Shown: positions 24,052 through 31,436 of the stretch, piece by piece
Position numbering within the stretch: position 1 is the first letter of the stretch
How the letters are laid out: every line of letters begins with the position of its first letter
Assembly (NCBI GenBank): GCA_029262515.1
Contig: JAJCZH010000031.1
Coordinates: 1 to 50,184, forward strand
Direction: 5' to 3'
Source: Deltaproteobacteria bacterium
GTDB lineage: Bacteria > Desulfobacterota > GWC2-55-46 > JADFVP01
DNA: 50,184 bases
Translations under genes and position numbers: made by a program
The notes under the pieces: model-generated
Told to the model about the DNA's origin: nothing
Databases searched by the model: none
Seen by the model: only the letters and a program-made list of their open reading frames with translations

Positions 24052-25164
24052 TTACGTAATGTTGGGGAGTGTAGTAGTCTCACCCTTGTAGTTCCTCAGG
24101 GTGTACTCCTTCTCATTCTTGTCTACTATGTAATAGTCGGGCATCAGGGGGATCTTCCCTATATTCGTGGCAATCACGTACATGGGCTGGGCAAGTCCCG
24201 TGGTGTGTCCCCTGAGGGCGTCCCTTATGAGCTCAGCCCCCTTCTCAACTGTGGTCCTGAAGTGGTCTATGCCTGGGGCCGCTTCGCAGTAGAAGACGTA
24301 GTAAGGGCGTATCCTCACCCGTAACAGCTTCTGGTGCAGCTCGCGAAAGGTCTCAACGTCGTCGTTTATGCCCTTCAGGAGCACCGCCTGGTTGCCCACG
24401 TTAACCCCGCAGGAGAGCAGGTCGTAAACCGCCCTTGAGGTGTACTCGGTAATCTCCCTCGGGTGGTTGCACTGGGTATTTATCCATATTGGAACATCGT
24501 GGTACCCGCCGAGCACCTTCTTGAGCCCTTCGTCTATCCTCTGGGGCATGACGATGGGGGTACGGGTCCCGATGCGTATCATCTCCACGTGGGGTATCTC
24601 GCGGAGCTTCGTGATAACGTGCTCTATCTTGTCGTCGGTGAGCATGAAGGGATCGCCTCCGGTCACCAGCACGTCCCTTATCTCGGTATGCTCGCGTATC
24701 CACTCGAAGCCCTCGTCGATATCGAATCTGAGCTCGAGCTTCTGGTCAAGCACCACCTCTTTCCTGAAGCAGTGGCGACAGTAGTTAGCGCAGACGTCGG
24801 TGATGGTGAAGGCTATCCGGTCCGTGTACTGGCGCGCTATGGAGTCTGGACGTTTCTCCCCGGTGGCGCGGTTCTCCTTGTAGATCAGGTAGTCCTCCAT
24901 GCCATAACTGTTCTCCTTCTCCTTGACACATGGAACCACCTGCCTCCTTATGGGGCATTCCGGGTTGTCCGGGTCCATAAGTGCGGCATAATAGGGCGTG
25001 GTGCCCCACTTGGTATGGAGTGTCTCTATCGCCTCCTCCTCTTCGGGGGTGACGTTTATGAACTCCTTGAGCCTCTCAAGCGTGTTCACGTACTGGCTGA
25101 GCTGCTCCTTCCAGCCCTGCTCGGCGTACCTTTTGAGTCTTTCCTCCTTGCTTGCGATCGACAT
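24052..25164 (-). CDS. kamA: KamA-family radical SAM aminomutase
   Basis: 370 residues. The radical SAM triad CANYCRHC (Cys125, 129, 132) is followed by GGDPFML and the barrel motifs of lysine 2,3-aminomutase. IGKIPLMP supplies the PLP lysine (Lys337). The family moves an amino group from C2 to C3 of an amino acid using PLP and SAM. Compared from memory with lysine 2,3-aminomutase, the two lysine-binding Asp positions appear changed (Glu in YCEAAPGIDHF; ATNIGK in place of DAPGGGGK), so the substrate may not be lysine. AAGGAGGT precedes the ATG at 25164. The gene is visibly GC-richer than its surroundings and lies between direct repeats containing tRNA-Arg fragments. Confidence 0.88.
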   Translation of the reverse strand: MSIASKEERLKRYAEQGWKEQLSQYVNTLERLKEFINVTPEEEEAIETLHTKWGTTPYYAALMDPDNPECPIRRQVVPCVKEKENSYGMEDYLIYKENRATGEKRPDSIARQYTDRIAFTITDVCANYCRHCFRKEVVLDQKLELRFDIDEGFEWIREHTEIRDVLVTGGDPFMLTDDKIEHVITKLREIPHVEMIRIGTRTPIVMPQRIDEGLKKVLGGYHDVPIWINTQCNHPREITEYTSRAVYDLLSCGVNVGNQAVLLKGINDDVETFRELHQKLLRVRIRPYYVFYCEAAPGIDHFRTTVEKGAELIRDALRGHTTGLAQPMYVIATNIGKIPLMPDYYIVDKNEKEYTLRNYKGETTTLPNIT

Positions 25165-25657
25165 GCCTGAATTACCTCCTTCGCTTGGGTTCTGGCCGAA
25201 CGGCGTGTAGCGCCTACCATGTTTCTACTCAGCCTCACCGCGGCCCCGGACAGGGACAGGGACAGACCTTACGCGAGTTGCCGGGAATTTTATCAGACTT
25301 TCACCACCTAAAACTTCGATAAATTAGCAGTATATCATTTCTGGAAGTCTCTATAAACTTTCTTCTGCCTCAAAGACTTTACAGATTACCGTTAGAAATT
25401 AGTATAAATGTTACTGCTATCTCTTCTTGCATACTACAAGAAGTACTATTGAGTCTGTAGTTAGCTTACCATAATGCCCACGGCAGTGGGTTATCAAGTT
25501 CAATATCGACGCACCCATCTATTCAAAACATACAAATGCCGAAGCCCTTTTACAGGCGCGTGTATTAGCCGTTATAGGCCGAAACGTAGGAAACGCGTAG
25601 GACACGGAGCGCAAAAAAAAAGGGCTACGTTAAAGTAACGCAACCCCTTGATTTTAT
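25165..25657. other. Non-coding spacer upstream of kamA
   Basis: This 493-nt AT-rich stretch has no supported gene. It contains a GGGACAGGGACAGACC-type run near 25248-25266, a perfect CTTCTTG/CAAGAAG hairpin (25423-25443), a CCCAC/GTGGG hairpin (25477-25490) similar to those in the AAA+ operon spacers, and the right-hand copy of the terminator repeat from 25613. Confidence 0.5.
25613..25656. terminator. Degraded copy of the terminator at 23825
   Basis: An A9 run, GGGCTACGTTA, AAG, TAACG and ACCCCTT form a weaker hairpin than the left copy, followed by ATTTTATT. The sequence is plainly homologous to 23825-23868 but its stem has mismatches, so it may no longer work. Confidence 0.5.
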
Positions 25658-25690
25658 TGGTGCGTCTGGAGGTACTGATCTCGCCCATCC
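25658..25690 (-). pseudogene. Short decayed tRNA-Arg 3' fragment
   Basis: TGGTGCGTCTGGAGG followed by a diverged T-arm matches the 3' end of the intact tRNA-Arg 180 nt to the right. Only the acceptor 3' strand and part of the T-arm can be recognised. Confidence 0.5.
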
Positions 25691-25792
25691 ATGGACTCGA
25701 CCCTGCGGGCTTTATTCGCTTGCAGCTCAAAAAGTCCCGAACCCGGTGTAGCCTGCGGCAACAGGGCTTCGAACCCCGTACAAACAGTTCGT

Positions 25793-25833
25793 AAAGATTT
25801 CAGCACCCCACTTTGTGGGGCTCTGAAATCTTT
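25793..25833. terminator. 41-nt hairpin directly 3' of tRNA-Arg
   Basis: AAAGATTTCAG (25793-25803) pairs perfectly with CTGAAATCTTT (25823-25833). Inside, CCCCAC (25806-25811) pairs with GTGGGG (25815-25820) around TTT, leaving a 2x2 internal loop. It lies 4 nt beyond the CCA end of the tRNA and probably ends or helps process its transcript. The outer arms are A/T-rich but there is no classic U-tract. Confidence 0.6.
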
Positions 25834-25837
25834 AAAA

Positions 25838-25914
<77 letters not shown>

Positions 25915-26089
25915 TAAAAAAAGAGAAAACGACAGGCGCCCCGTACAGACTCCGGGCGGCTATCGATTGAGTAAATATAACACGCAGGCTTTGGTAGTCA
26001 AGCTGTTTCTGGAGAGAGAATCACCGCTTTGCACTCTAATTCGGTAGATATCATGAGGTAACAGAAGGGTTGGAGGGGACGAGCAGGCA

Positions 26090-26491
26090 TCAGGCCTTCT
26101 GGCCGGAACCGCGGGCCAGCAGCAGCCTTACGTTTACGAGCAGGTCCTCTTTTGTAAAGGGCTTGCGCATGATAACTATGTCTGACTGCAACAGTACGCC
26201 CAGCGCATCGACCTCGCCGCCGAGGTCTCCGGTAATAAAGAGGAACTTGTCCCTCATCTCGGGTTTTGTCTTGATAACGGTCTTGTAGAGGTCTATGCCG
26301 TCGAGCTTCGGCATATTGACGTCGAGAACAACAAGGCTGTACGACTCCTTTTGAATCATCTCAAGCGCTTCGAGCCCGTTTATAGCGGTAATTACATTGA
26401 AACCGGCTTTATTGAGAATCGCTGTGCAGACCTCGCGCACCATGTCCTCGTCGTCTACCAGAAGCAACTTGACCGATTCTTCACCCGACAT
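26090..26491 (-). CDS. Single-domain response regulator (CheY-like receiver)
   Basis: 133 residues consisting of one receiver domain. The acidic pair (LLVDDED, Asp13-Asp14), phosphoacceptor Asp57 in VVLDVNMP, conserved Thr in FLFITGD and Lys in MRKPF are all present, so it should be phosphorylatable. GGAG precedes the ATG at 26491. No output domain or neighbouring histidine kinase is visible, so it probably works by protein contact in a phosphorelay or chemotaxis-like pathway. It stands alone between two tRNA genes. Confidence 0.93.
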   Translation of the reverse strand: MSGEESVKLLLVDDEDMVREVCTAILNKAGFNVITAINGLEALEMIQKESYSLVVLDVNMPKLDGIDLYKTVIKTKPEMRDKFLFITGDLGGEVDALGVLLQSDIVIMRKPFTKEDLLVNVRLLLARGSGQKA

Positions 26492-26765
26492 AAATTCTCC
26501 AATAACTTTTCAGTAATTTAAGTTATAAGGATTCAATTCCGGTTCACTTCTATTGATCCGGCAGCTCAACGTACTTGCGGACCAAAAACCGTACAAACAT
26601 CATGTACCTATAATCGTTTACGGACAACTGAAACTGTAAAAAAGATACCGGGAGAAAAGAGTAAAAGAACGCTTCTTATAAGAAAGTGGCAGTACAGCCG
26701 GTACCGTGAGCGTAATCTACCGGTTTCTCGCTACTTGCTTTACTTTTTACTTGAAAGGAAAAAAA

Positions 26766-26842
26766 TGGTCGGGGCGAGAGGATTCGAACCTCCGGCCCCC
26801 TGGTCCCAAACCAGGTGCGCTACCAGACTGCGCCACGCCCCG
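26766..26842 (-). tRNA. tRNA-Pro (anticodon UGG)
   Basis: The minus strand gives acceptor CGGGGCG/CGCCCCG, D-arm GCGC...GCGC, anticodon stem CCTGG/CCAGG with loop TTTGGGA (anticodon TGG), T-arm GGAGG-TTCGAAT-CCTCT, and encoded CCA (26766-26768). It is 77 nt long. Confidence 0.97.
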
Positions 26843-27392
26843 ACAATAAGTTTATGTAGCATACAAATACTTGATTTGCAAGACTTTTAACTCAGCCCAG
26901 ACAATCTCCGGCTGGCATGATAAAATCCAGTAACACCTTAATATATCATAACTTTATTCCTTTTTATGCACGGACAGGCTCTCGGTTATCACTTAATAAT
27001 TCCCGCGCTTTAATTTATTTATAGATCAAATCGGGTTCCGAGCTGCAGCATTTGCAAAAGAACGACAATTAGCTTGACACATGCCGTACAATTGTATACT
27101 GTATACAATACAAAGAGCAAAGAACTACCCCGCTACTACGCTCTCTTCGGTAATTCTGCACCTGTAATAGAGCTTGCCGGCACGGGTAAACGGCACAGGG
27201 TTAACACTACTCAGTCTTTAATATCGTAACCCGGCAACTTCCCCCATGCAGCAAATAAAGCATTTTACAGTAGCGAGAGGCACTCGAAATCCGCTATAAT
27301 AATCGAACCACCTAAAATTCAAGAGCACCGCCGTATAAGAAGTCCTCATATTATTTTATTCGATTTTTACTCTGTAAATAAGGAGGAGCTAG
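26843..27392. other. Intergenic region upstream of mdh
   Basis: This 550-nt gap between tRNA-Pro and mdh holds a candidate promoter with a perfect operator-like palindrome (27074-27109) and a second isolated TATAAT at 27295-27300 without a matching -35. No gene longer than a few codons with a ribosome-binding site was found. The last 60 nt are very AT-rich and end in the mdh Shine-Dalgarno AAGGAGGAG. Confidence 0.5.
27074..27109 (+). promoter_or_regulatory. Promoter with perfect 19-nt palindrome upstream of the mdh cluster
   Basis: A perfect -35 hexamer TTGACA (27074-27079) is followed 15 nt later by TATACT (27095-27100). The -10 lies inside ATTGTATAC-T-GTATACAAT (27091-27109), a perfect 9+1+9 palindrome. 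The arrangement suits repression, or activation of a suboptimally spaced promoter, by a dimeric regulator. GTATAC half-sites are compatible with FadR-type GntR regulators, but this is only suggestive. Confidence 0.6.
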
Positions 27393-28322
27393 ATGGGCCG
27401 GAAAAAGATCACAGTCGTAGGGGCCGGACACGTAGGCGCAACAGCCGCTCTCTGGCTGGCACTAAAGGAACTCGGCGACGTTGTGCTTCTCGATATTATC
27501 GAAGGCGTACCGCAGGGTAAGTCGCTAGACCTTATGGAAGCCTCTCCTATAGACGCTTTCGACTCCAACGTACAGGGCACCAACGACTACGCCGATACCG
27601 CAGGCTCGGACATCGTAATAATAACCGCAGGCCTCGCCAGAAAACCGGGCATGAGCCGCAGCGACCTCATAGAGAAGAATACCGGCATCATCAAGGGCGT
27701 CGTTGAAAATATCGTAGAGCACTCCCCCAATACCATTTTAATAATAGTAACCAACCCGCTCGACGTCATGGTCTACGTTGCATGGCAGGCGAGCGGACTT
27801 GCGCCGAACAGGGTGCTCGGCCTCTCCGGCGCGCTCGATGGATCCCGCATGCGTTCGTTTATAGCGATGGAACTCAACGTATCGGTCAAGGACGTTCACG
27901 CAATGGTCTTGGGTGGCCACGCCGACTCGATGGTGCCTGTTAAAAGATACTCAACCGTCTCTGGCATTCCGGTAGAGCAGCTCATGAGTACCGAAAAACT
28001 CGACGCCATTATAAGCCGCACGCGCACCGCAGGAGGAGAAATAGTAGGACTCCTCAAGACCGGTTCGGCATACTACGCCCCCTCTGCCGCAGCGGTAGAG
28101 ATGGCCGAGGCGATCTTAAAAGACAAGAAAAGAATTATTCCATGCGCCTCATACTGCACGGGACAGTACGGCATAGACGGCCTCTTTATAGGCGTACCGT
28201 CCAAGCTCGGCGCAAACGGAGTTGAAGAGATTTTAGAGGTAGACCTTAACGAAGAAGAGACCGCAGCGTTAAACGACTCGGTAACAGCGGTTAAAGAACT
28301 GTTGGCAGAGCTGAAGGTCTAG
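27393..28322 (+). CDS. mdh: Malate dehydrogenase (LDH-like type)
   Basis: 309 residues. The N-terminal Rossmann motif [10 protein letters not shown] binds NAD, followed by Asp in LLDIIEG. Substrate and catalytic motifs are [11 protein letters not shown] (the mobile-loop Arg pair), VTNPLDVM and GGHADSMVP with the catalytic His. The Arg in the first active-site loop favours oxaloacetate/malate over lactate/pyruvate. AAGGAGGAG precedes the ATG. It heads a long plus-strand TCA-cycle cluster downstream of the palindromic promoter and would interconvert oxaloacetate and malate with NADH. Confidence 0.95.
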   Translation: MGRKKITVVGAGHVGATAALWLALKELGDVVLLDIIEGVPQGKSLDLMEASPIDAFDSNVQGTNDYADTAGSDIVIITAGLARKPGMSRSDLIEKNTGIIKGVVENIVEHSPNTILIIVTNPLDVMVYVAWQASGLAPNRVLGLSGALDGSRMRSFIAMELNVSVKDVHAMVLGGHADSMVPVKRYSTVSGIPVEQLMSTEKLDAIISRTRTAGGEIVGLLKTGSAYYAPSAAAVEMAEAILKDKKRIIPCASYCTGQYGIDGLFIGVPSKLGANGVEEILEVDLNEEETAALNDSVTAVKELLAELKV

Positions 28323-28449
28323 GGCGTGCCTTGGGGCCGACTCTACAGACTGAGTAGTCAGACCTGGCAGTTAAGGCCAGCCGCCCTTCTTATGAGTTAA
28401 CTAGAGCCGCAGAAAACTGTACTGCATATAATAGACAACGGATACTCAA

Positions 28450-29286
28450 GTGAGAAAAGTTTTAACCTCAGACATAACCGCCAAAGTTAGCGAACTCTGC
28501 ATAGAGGCCGCCTGCCACCTCGGCGCCGACGTCATCGACGCTATAAAAGCGGCCGCAGAGCAGGAGGTCTCCCCTCTCGGCAAGGACGTGCTCGGCCAGC
28601 TTGTGACCAACTTCGAGCTCGCCAACGAAGAGCACCGGCCGATGTGCCAGGACACCGGCATAACCATAGTCTACGCGGAGCTCGGCCGCGAAGTGGAACT
28701 CGACGGCTCACTCGACGAAGCTATACACGAAGGCGTACGGCAGGGTTACGAAGAGGGTTTTCTTAGAAAATCGGTCTGCGACCCGCTAACGCGCGTAAAT
28801 ACCACTGACAATACGCCTGCGATAATCCATACCACCATCGTAGATGGCGACTCACTCTCCCTCACCGTCGCCACAAAGGGCGCGGGCAGCGAGAACATGA
28901 GCGGGCTTGCCATGCTAAAACCGTCCCAGGGCGTAGAGGGCGTAAAAGACTTTATCATTCAAGTTGTAAAAGACGCGGGGGGCAACCCGTGCCCTCCGAT
29001 AGTCGTCGGGGTCGGCATAGGCGGAAGTTTTGAAAAGTCCGCCATGCTCTCCAAGAAGGCGATAATGAGAGAGGTCGGAGTGTCGAACCCGGAGCCTGAG
29101 ATAGCGGCTCTTGAGGCCGAACTCCTGCAATCGATTAACGATCTCGGCATAGGCCCCATGGGTTTTGGCGGAATGATCACTGCCCTAGCGGTCCATATAG
29201 AAAAGCATCCGTGCCACATAGCCTCTTTACCGGTAGCGGTAAACATGCAGTGCCACGCTGACAGGCACAAGCACGCTGTCTTATAG
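28450..29286 (+). CDS. Class I fumarate hydratase, alpha subunit
   Basis: 278 residues matching the N-terminal domain of iron-sulfur fumarases. It has the cluster-ligand cysteines in MCQDTGI, GGNPCPP and VNMQCHADRHK and the substrate motifs NTTDNTPAIIHTT and GAGSENMSGLAML. The start is GTG at 28450; no better ATG is nearby. Together with the beta subunit 15 nt downstream it forms a two-subunit [4Fe-4S] fumarase that interconverts malate and fumarate. Such oxygen-labile enzymes are typical of anaerobes. Confidence 0.94.
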   Translation: MRKVLTSDITAKVSELCIEAACHLGADVIDAIKAAAEQEVSPLGKDVLGQLVTNFELANEEHRPMCQDTGITIVYAELGREVELDGSLDEAIHEGVRQGYEEGFLRKSVCDPLTRVNTTDNTPAIIHTTIVDGDSLSLTVATKGAGSENMSGLAMLKPSQGVEGVKDFIIQVVKDAGGNPCPPIVVGVGIGGSFEKSAMLSKKAIMREVGVSNPEPEIAALEAELLQSINDLGIGPMGFGGMITALAVHIEKHPCHIASLPVAVNMQCHADRHKHAVL

Positions 29287-29301
29287 AAAGAGTCTAACTT
29301 T

Positions 29302-29865
29302 ATGACCGAACAGAAACAGATTAAGATCACCCCGCCGCTTTCCGACGCTGATGTCGAAGCGCTGAACGCGGGTGACAAAGTACTGATTACCGGTGTTCTC
29401 TACACTGCGCGCGACTCCGCTCATAAAAAGTTCATAGAACTTTTAGACGCCGGAAAAGAGCTGCCGTTTGACCCCAAAGGGCAGCTCATCTACTATGTCG
29501 GCCCGACGCCCACCAAACCGGGTGAGATAATAGGCTCTGCGGGGCCGACCACGAGCGGCAGAATGGACGCCTTCACGCCCCGCATACTGGAGACCGGTTT
29601 AAAGGGAACTATCGGCAAAGGCCAGAGAAGCCCCGAGGTCTTGGAGTCGATGAAAGAGCACAAAGCTATCTACCTCGCTGCCGTAGGAGGCGCTGCCGCG
29701 CTCATCGCCCAGTCGATCAAGAAGGTCGAGATAATCGCTTATGAAGAGCTCGGCACCGAGGCCGTAAGAAGGCTGGAGGTGGTGGACTTTCCTGCAATAG
29801 TCGTAAACGACTCCAAAGGTAACGATCTCTTTGCGGATGGCGTGGCAAAGTACAAAAAAGGATAA
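29302..29865 (+). CDS. Class I fumarate hydratase, beta subunit
   Basis: 187 residues matching the C-terminal swivel domain of class I fumarases: GDKVLITGVLYTARDSAHKKF, the YYVGPTPTKPGEIIGSAGPTTSGRMD loop, and GLKGTIGKGQRS, with the late segment AVYLAAVGGAAALIA-type core (here KAIYLAAVGGAAAL). It follows the alpha subunit by 15 nt and completes fumarase. A close relative is the L-tartrate dehydratase beta subunit, but the malate dehydrogenase and fumarate-reductase neighbours support fumarase. Confidence 0.93.
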   Translation: MTEQKQIKITPPLSDADVEALNAGDKVLITGVLYTARDSAHKKFIELLDAGKELPFDPKGQLIYYVGPTPTKPGEIIGSAGPTTSGRMDAFTPRILETGLKGTIGKGQRSPEVLESMKEHKAIYLAAVGGAAALIAQSIKKVEIIAYEELGTEAVRRLEVVDFPAIVVNDSKGNDLFADGVAKYKKG

Positions 29866-29882
29866 GAAGAGGAGAAGATCCT

Positions 29883-30290
29883 TTGAAGATAAAACTCGGT
29901 AAAGAAGATATAGACAGCTCACTGATCCAGCAGATAGAAAGAGTGAGCGGAGAGACCATAAAGCGGTGCTACCAGTGCGGTAATTGCTCCGGCGGCTGCC
30001 CGGTCTCTTACGCCATGGAGATTCCACCTACCCAGGTGATGCGCTACCTGCAACTCGGAATGGTTGAAGAGTTGATGGCGAGCAACTCAATGTGGGTCTG
30101 CGTCGGCTGCCTCCAGTGCTTCTCGCGCTGTCCGCAGTCGGTAAGCGTGGCAAATACGCTCGAAGGGCTGCGCCAGCTTGTACTGCGCAAAGGCGAAGAC
30201 CACGACCGCATAGAGGACATTCCGCTGCCTATGTTAAAGAACGCACCGCAGATGGCGATAGTCTGCGGCTTCAGGAAGTTCGTCAGTTAG
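29883..30290 (+). CDS. hdrC: HdrC-like heterodisulfide reductase subunit
   Basis: 135 residues from a TTG at 29883 (GGAG about 10 nt upstream). Two [4Fe-4S] motifs are clear: CYQCGNCSGGCP and CVGCLQCFSRCP. The segment LGMVEELMASNSMWVC and the length match HdrC. It should pass electrons from HdrA to HdrB. It lies 17 nt after fumarase beta and opens the hdrCBA block. In non-methanogens the HdrBC substrate is an unknown disulfide or other acceptor. Confidence 0.92.
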   Translation: MKIKLGKEDIDSSLIQQIERVSGETIKRCYQCGNCSGGCPVSYAMEIPPTQVMRYLQLGMVEELMASNSMWVCVGCLQCFSRCPQSVSVANTLEGLRQLVLRKGEDHDRIEDIPLPMLKNAPQMAIVCGFRKFVS

Positions 30291-30392
30291 AGTTCGAACC
30301 CTTACAGCGCAGCTGCTTTGCGTTATAAAGTTTTCGTGCTCTCGGGCAATATACGGGCACGAACAGGTAATTAATACGGATCTGATACTATT

Positions 30393-31253
30393 ATGAAGAT
30401 ACCATACTATCCCGGATGCACCTTGAATACGGTTGCCAAAGACTTCGATACATCGGCGAAAGAGTCGGCTCGCGCCGTCGGTTTCGAGATGGAAGACCTC
30501 GAGCAGTGGAATTGCTGCGGCGCTTCATTCCCTCTAACGCCCGACAATATCATGGGCCTTACGGCGCCCGCCAAGGTGCTCTCCGAGGCCAAGAAGGCCG
30601 GCGACAGGCTGACCACCCTCTGCTCGGTCTGCTACAACGTCTTGAAGCGGACCAACAAGGTTCTGCATGATGACAAAGCGCGCCGTAAGTCGGTAAACGA
30701 ATTTATGGAGGACGACTACGACGGCAGCCTCGATGTCGTCCACTACCTTGAGGTTTTAAGAGACGACATCGGCTTCGAAAAGCTCAAAGAGACGGTGACC
30801 AAACCTCTTGAGGGAGTAAAAGCCGGGGCTTACTACGGCTGCATGCTGCTTCGCCCGTTCGACGACATAGGCATAGACAATGCAGAGGCCCCGACCGTAA
30901 TGGAAGACATGTTAAAGGCGCTCGGCGCTACTCCTGTCGACTTTCCGGACAAGATAGAGTGCTGCGGAGCGCACCTTGCGATGAATAACAAAGAGGTCGT
31001 GCAGCGTCTTTCCGGAAATGTAATCGCCTCTGCGGCCAATGAGGGCGCTGAAATAATCGTAACCACCTGCCCGCTCTGCCAGTACAACCTGGAGGGCACA
31101 CAGGAGAGCGCTAACGCAGACACGCCGAACGTGCCGATAGTCTACTTTACGCAGCTCCTGGGGCTTGCGCTCGGACAGGATGCGGCGAACCTCGGATTCG
31201 ACAATAACGGAGGGGCTACCGAGAAGTTCCTCAAGAAAAAGGGGCTAATATAA
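30393..31253 (+). CDS. hdrB: HdrB-like heterodisulfide reductase subunit (CCG domains)
   Basis: 286 residues with two CCG domains: YYPGCTL, NCCGASF, LCSVCYN, then YYGCMLLRP, ECCGAHLAM, CPLCQYN. These Cys sets bind the two noncubane [4Fe-4S] clusters that cleave disulfides in methanogenic HdrB. A C-terminal FTQLLGLALG segment is also typical. The spacer after hdrC is 102 nt. The physiological substrate is unknown in bacteria. The third subunit of the second SDH (48684-49556) is a paralogue. Confidence 0.94.
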   Translation: MKIPYYPGCTLNTVAKDFDTSAKESARAVGFEMEDLEQWNCCGASFPLTPDNIMGLTAPAKVLSEAKKAGDRLTTLCSVCYNVLKRTNKVLHDDKARRKSVNEFMEDDYDGSLDVVHYLEVLRDDIGFEKLKETVTKPLEGVKAGAYYGCMLLRPFDDIGIDNAEAPTVMEDMLKALGATPVDFPDKIECCGAHLAMNNKEVVQRLSGNVIASAANEGAEIIVTTCPLCQYNLEGTQESANADTPNVPIVYFTQLLGLALGQDAANLGFDNNGGATEKFLKKKGLI

Positions 31254-31436
31254 AATCAAATCCCGGCAGTTTTTTTAAGGCTGTCGTAAGGTCGAAGCAA
31301 TACGGACAGTATTATTCACCCGGTACCGTCTAAAAGGTCGATTGGCTTGGATTAATTGGATTAAACTGCTGTTATCGCATGTGGCAAGGGTAAAGCGGTA
31401 ACGGACTTTCAGTTACAATAATAGATGAGGTGTGCC

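Larger units (their letters stand above)
25613..25690. repeat. Direct repeat (terminator plus tRNA 3' end), right copy
   Basis: This is the partner of the repeat at 23825-23893. It ends with a second, more degraded tRNA-Arg 3' fragment at 25658-25690 (TGGTGCGTCTGGAGG...). The two copies bracket kamA in direct orientation. Confidence 0.65.

Noticed and set aside
27274-27300. Sigma-54-like promoter (GGCAC...GC) near mdh
   Set aside because: The GG to GC distance is two nt too long for a -24/-12 element, and the remaining positions do not match.
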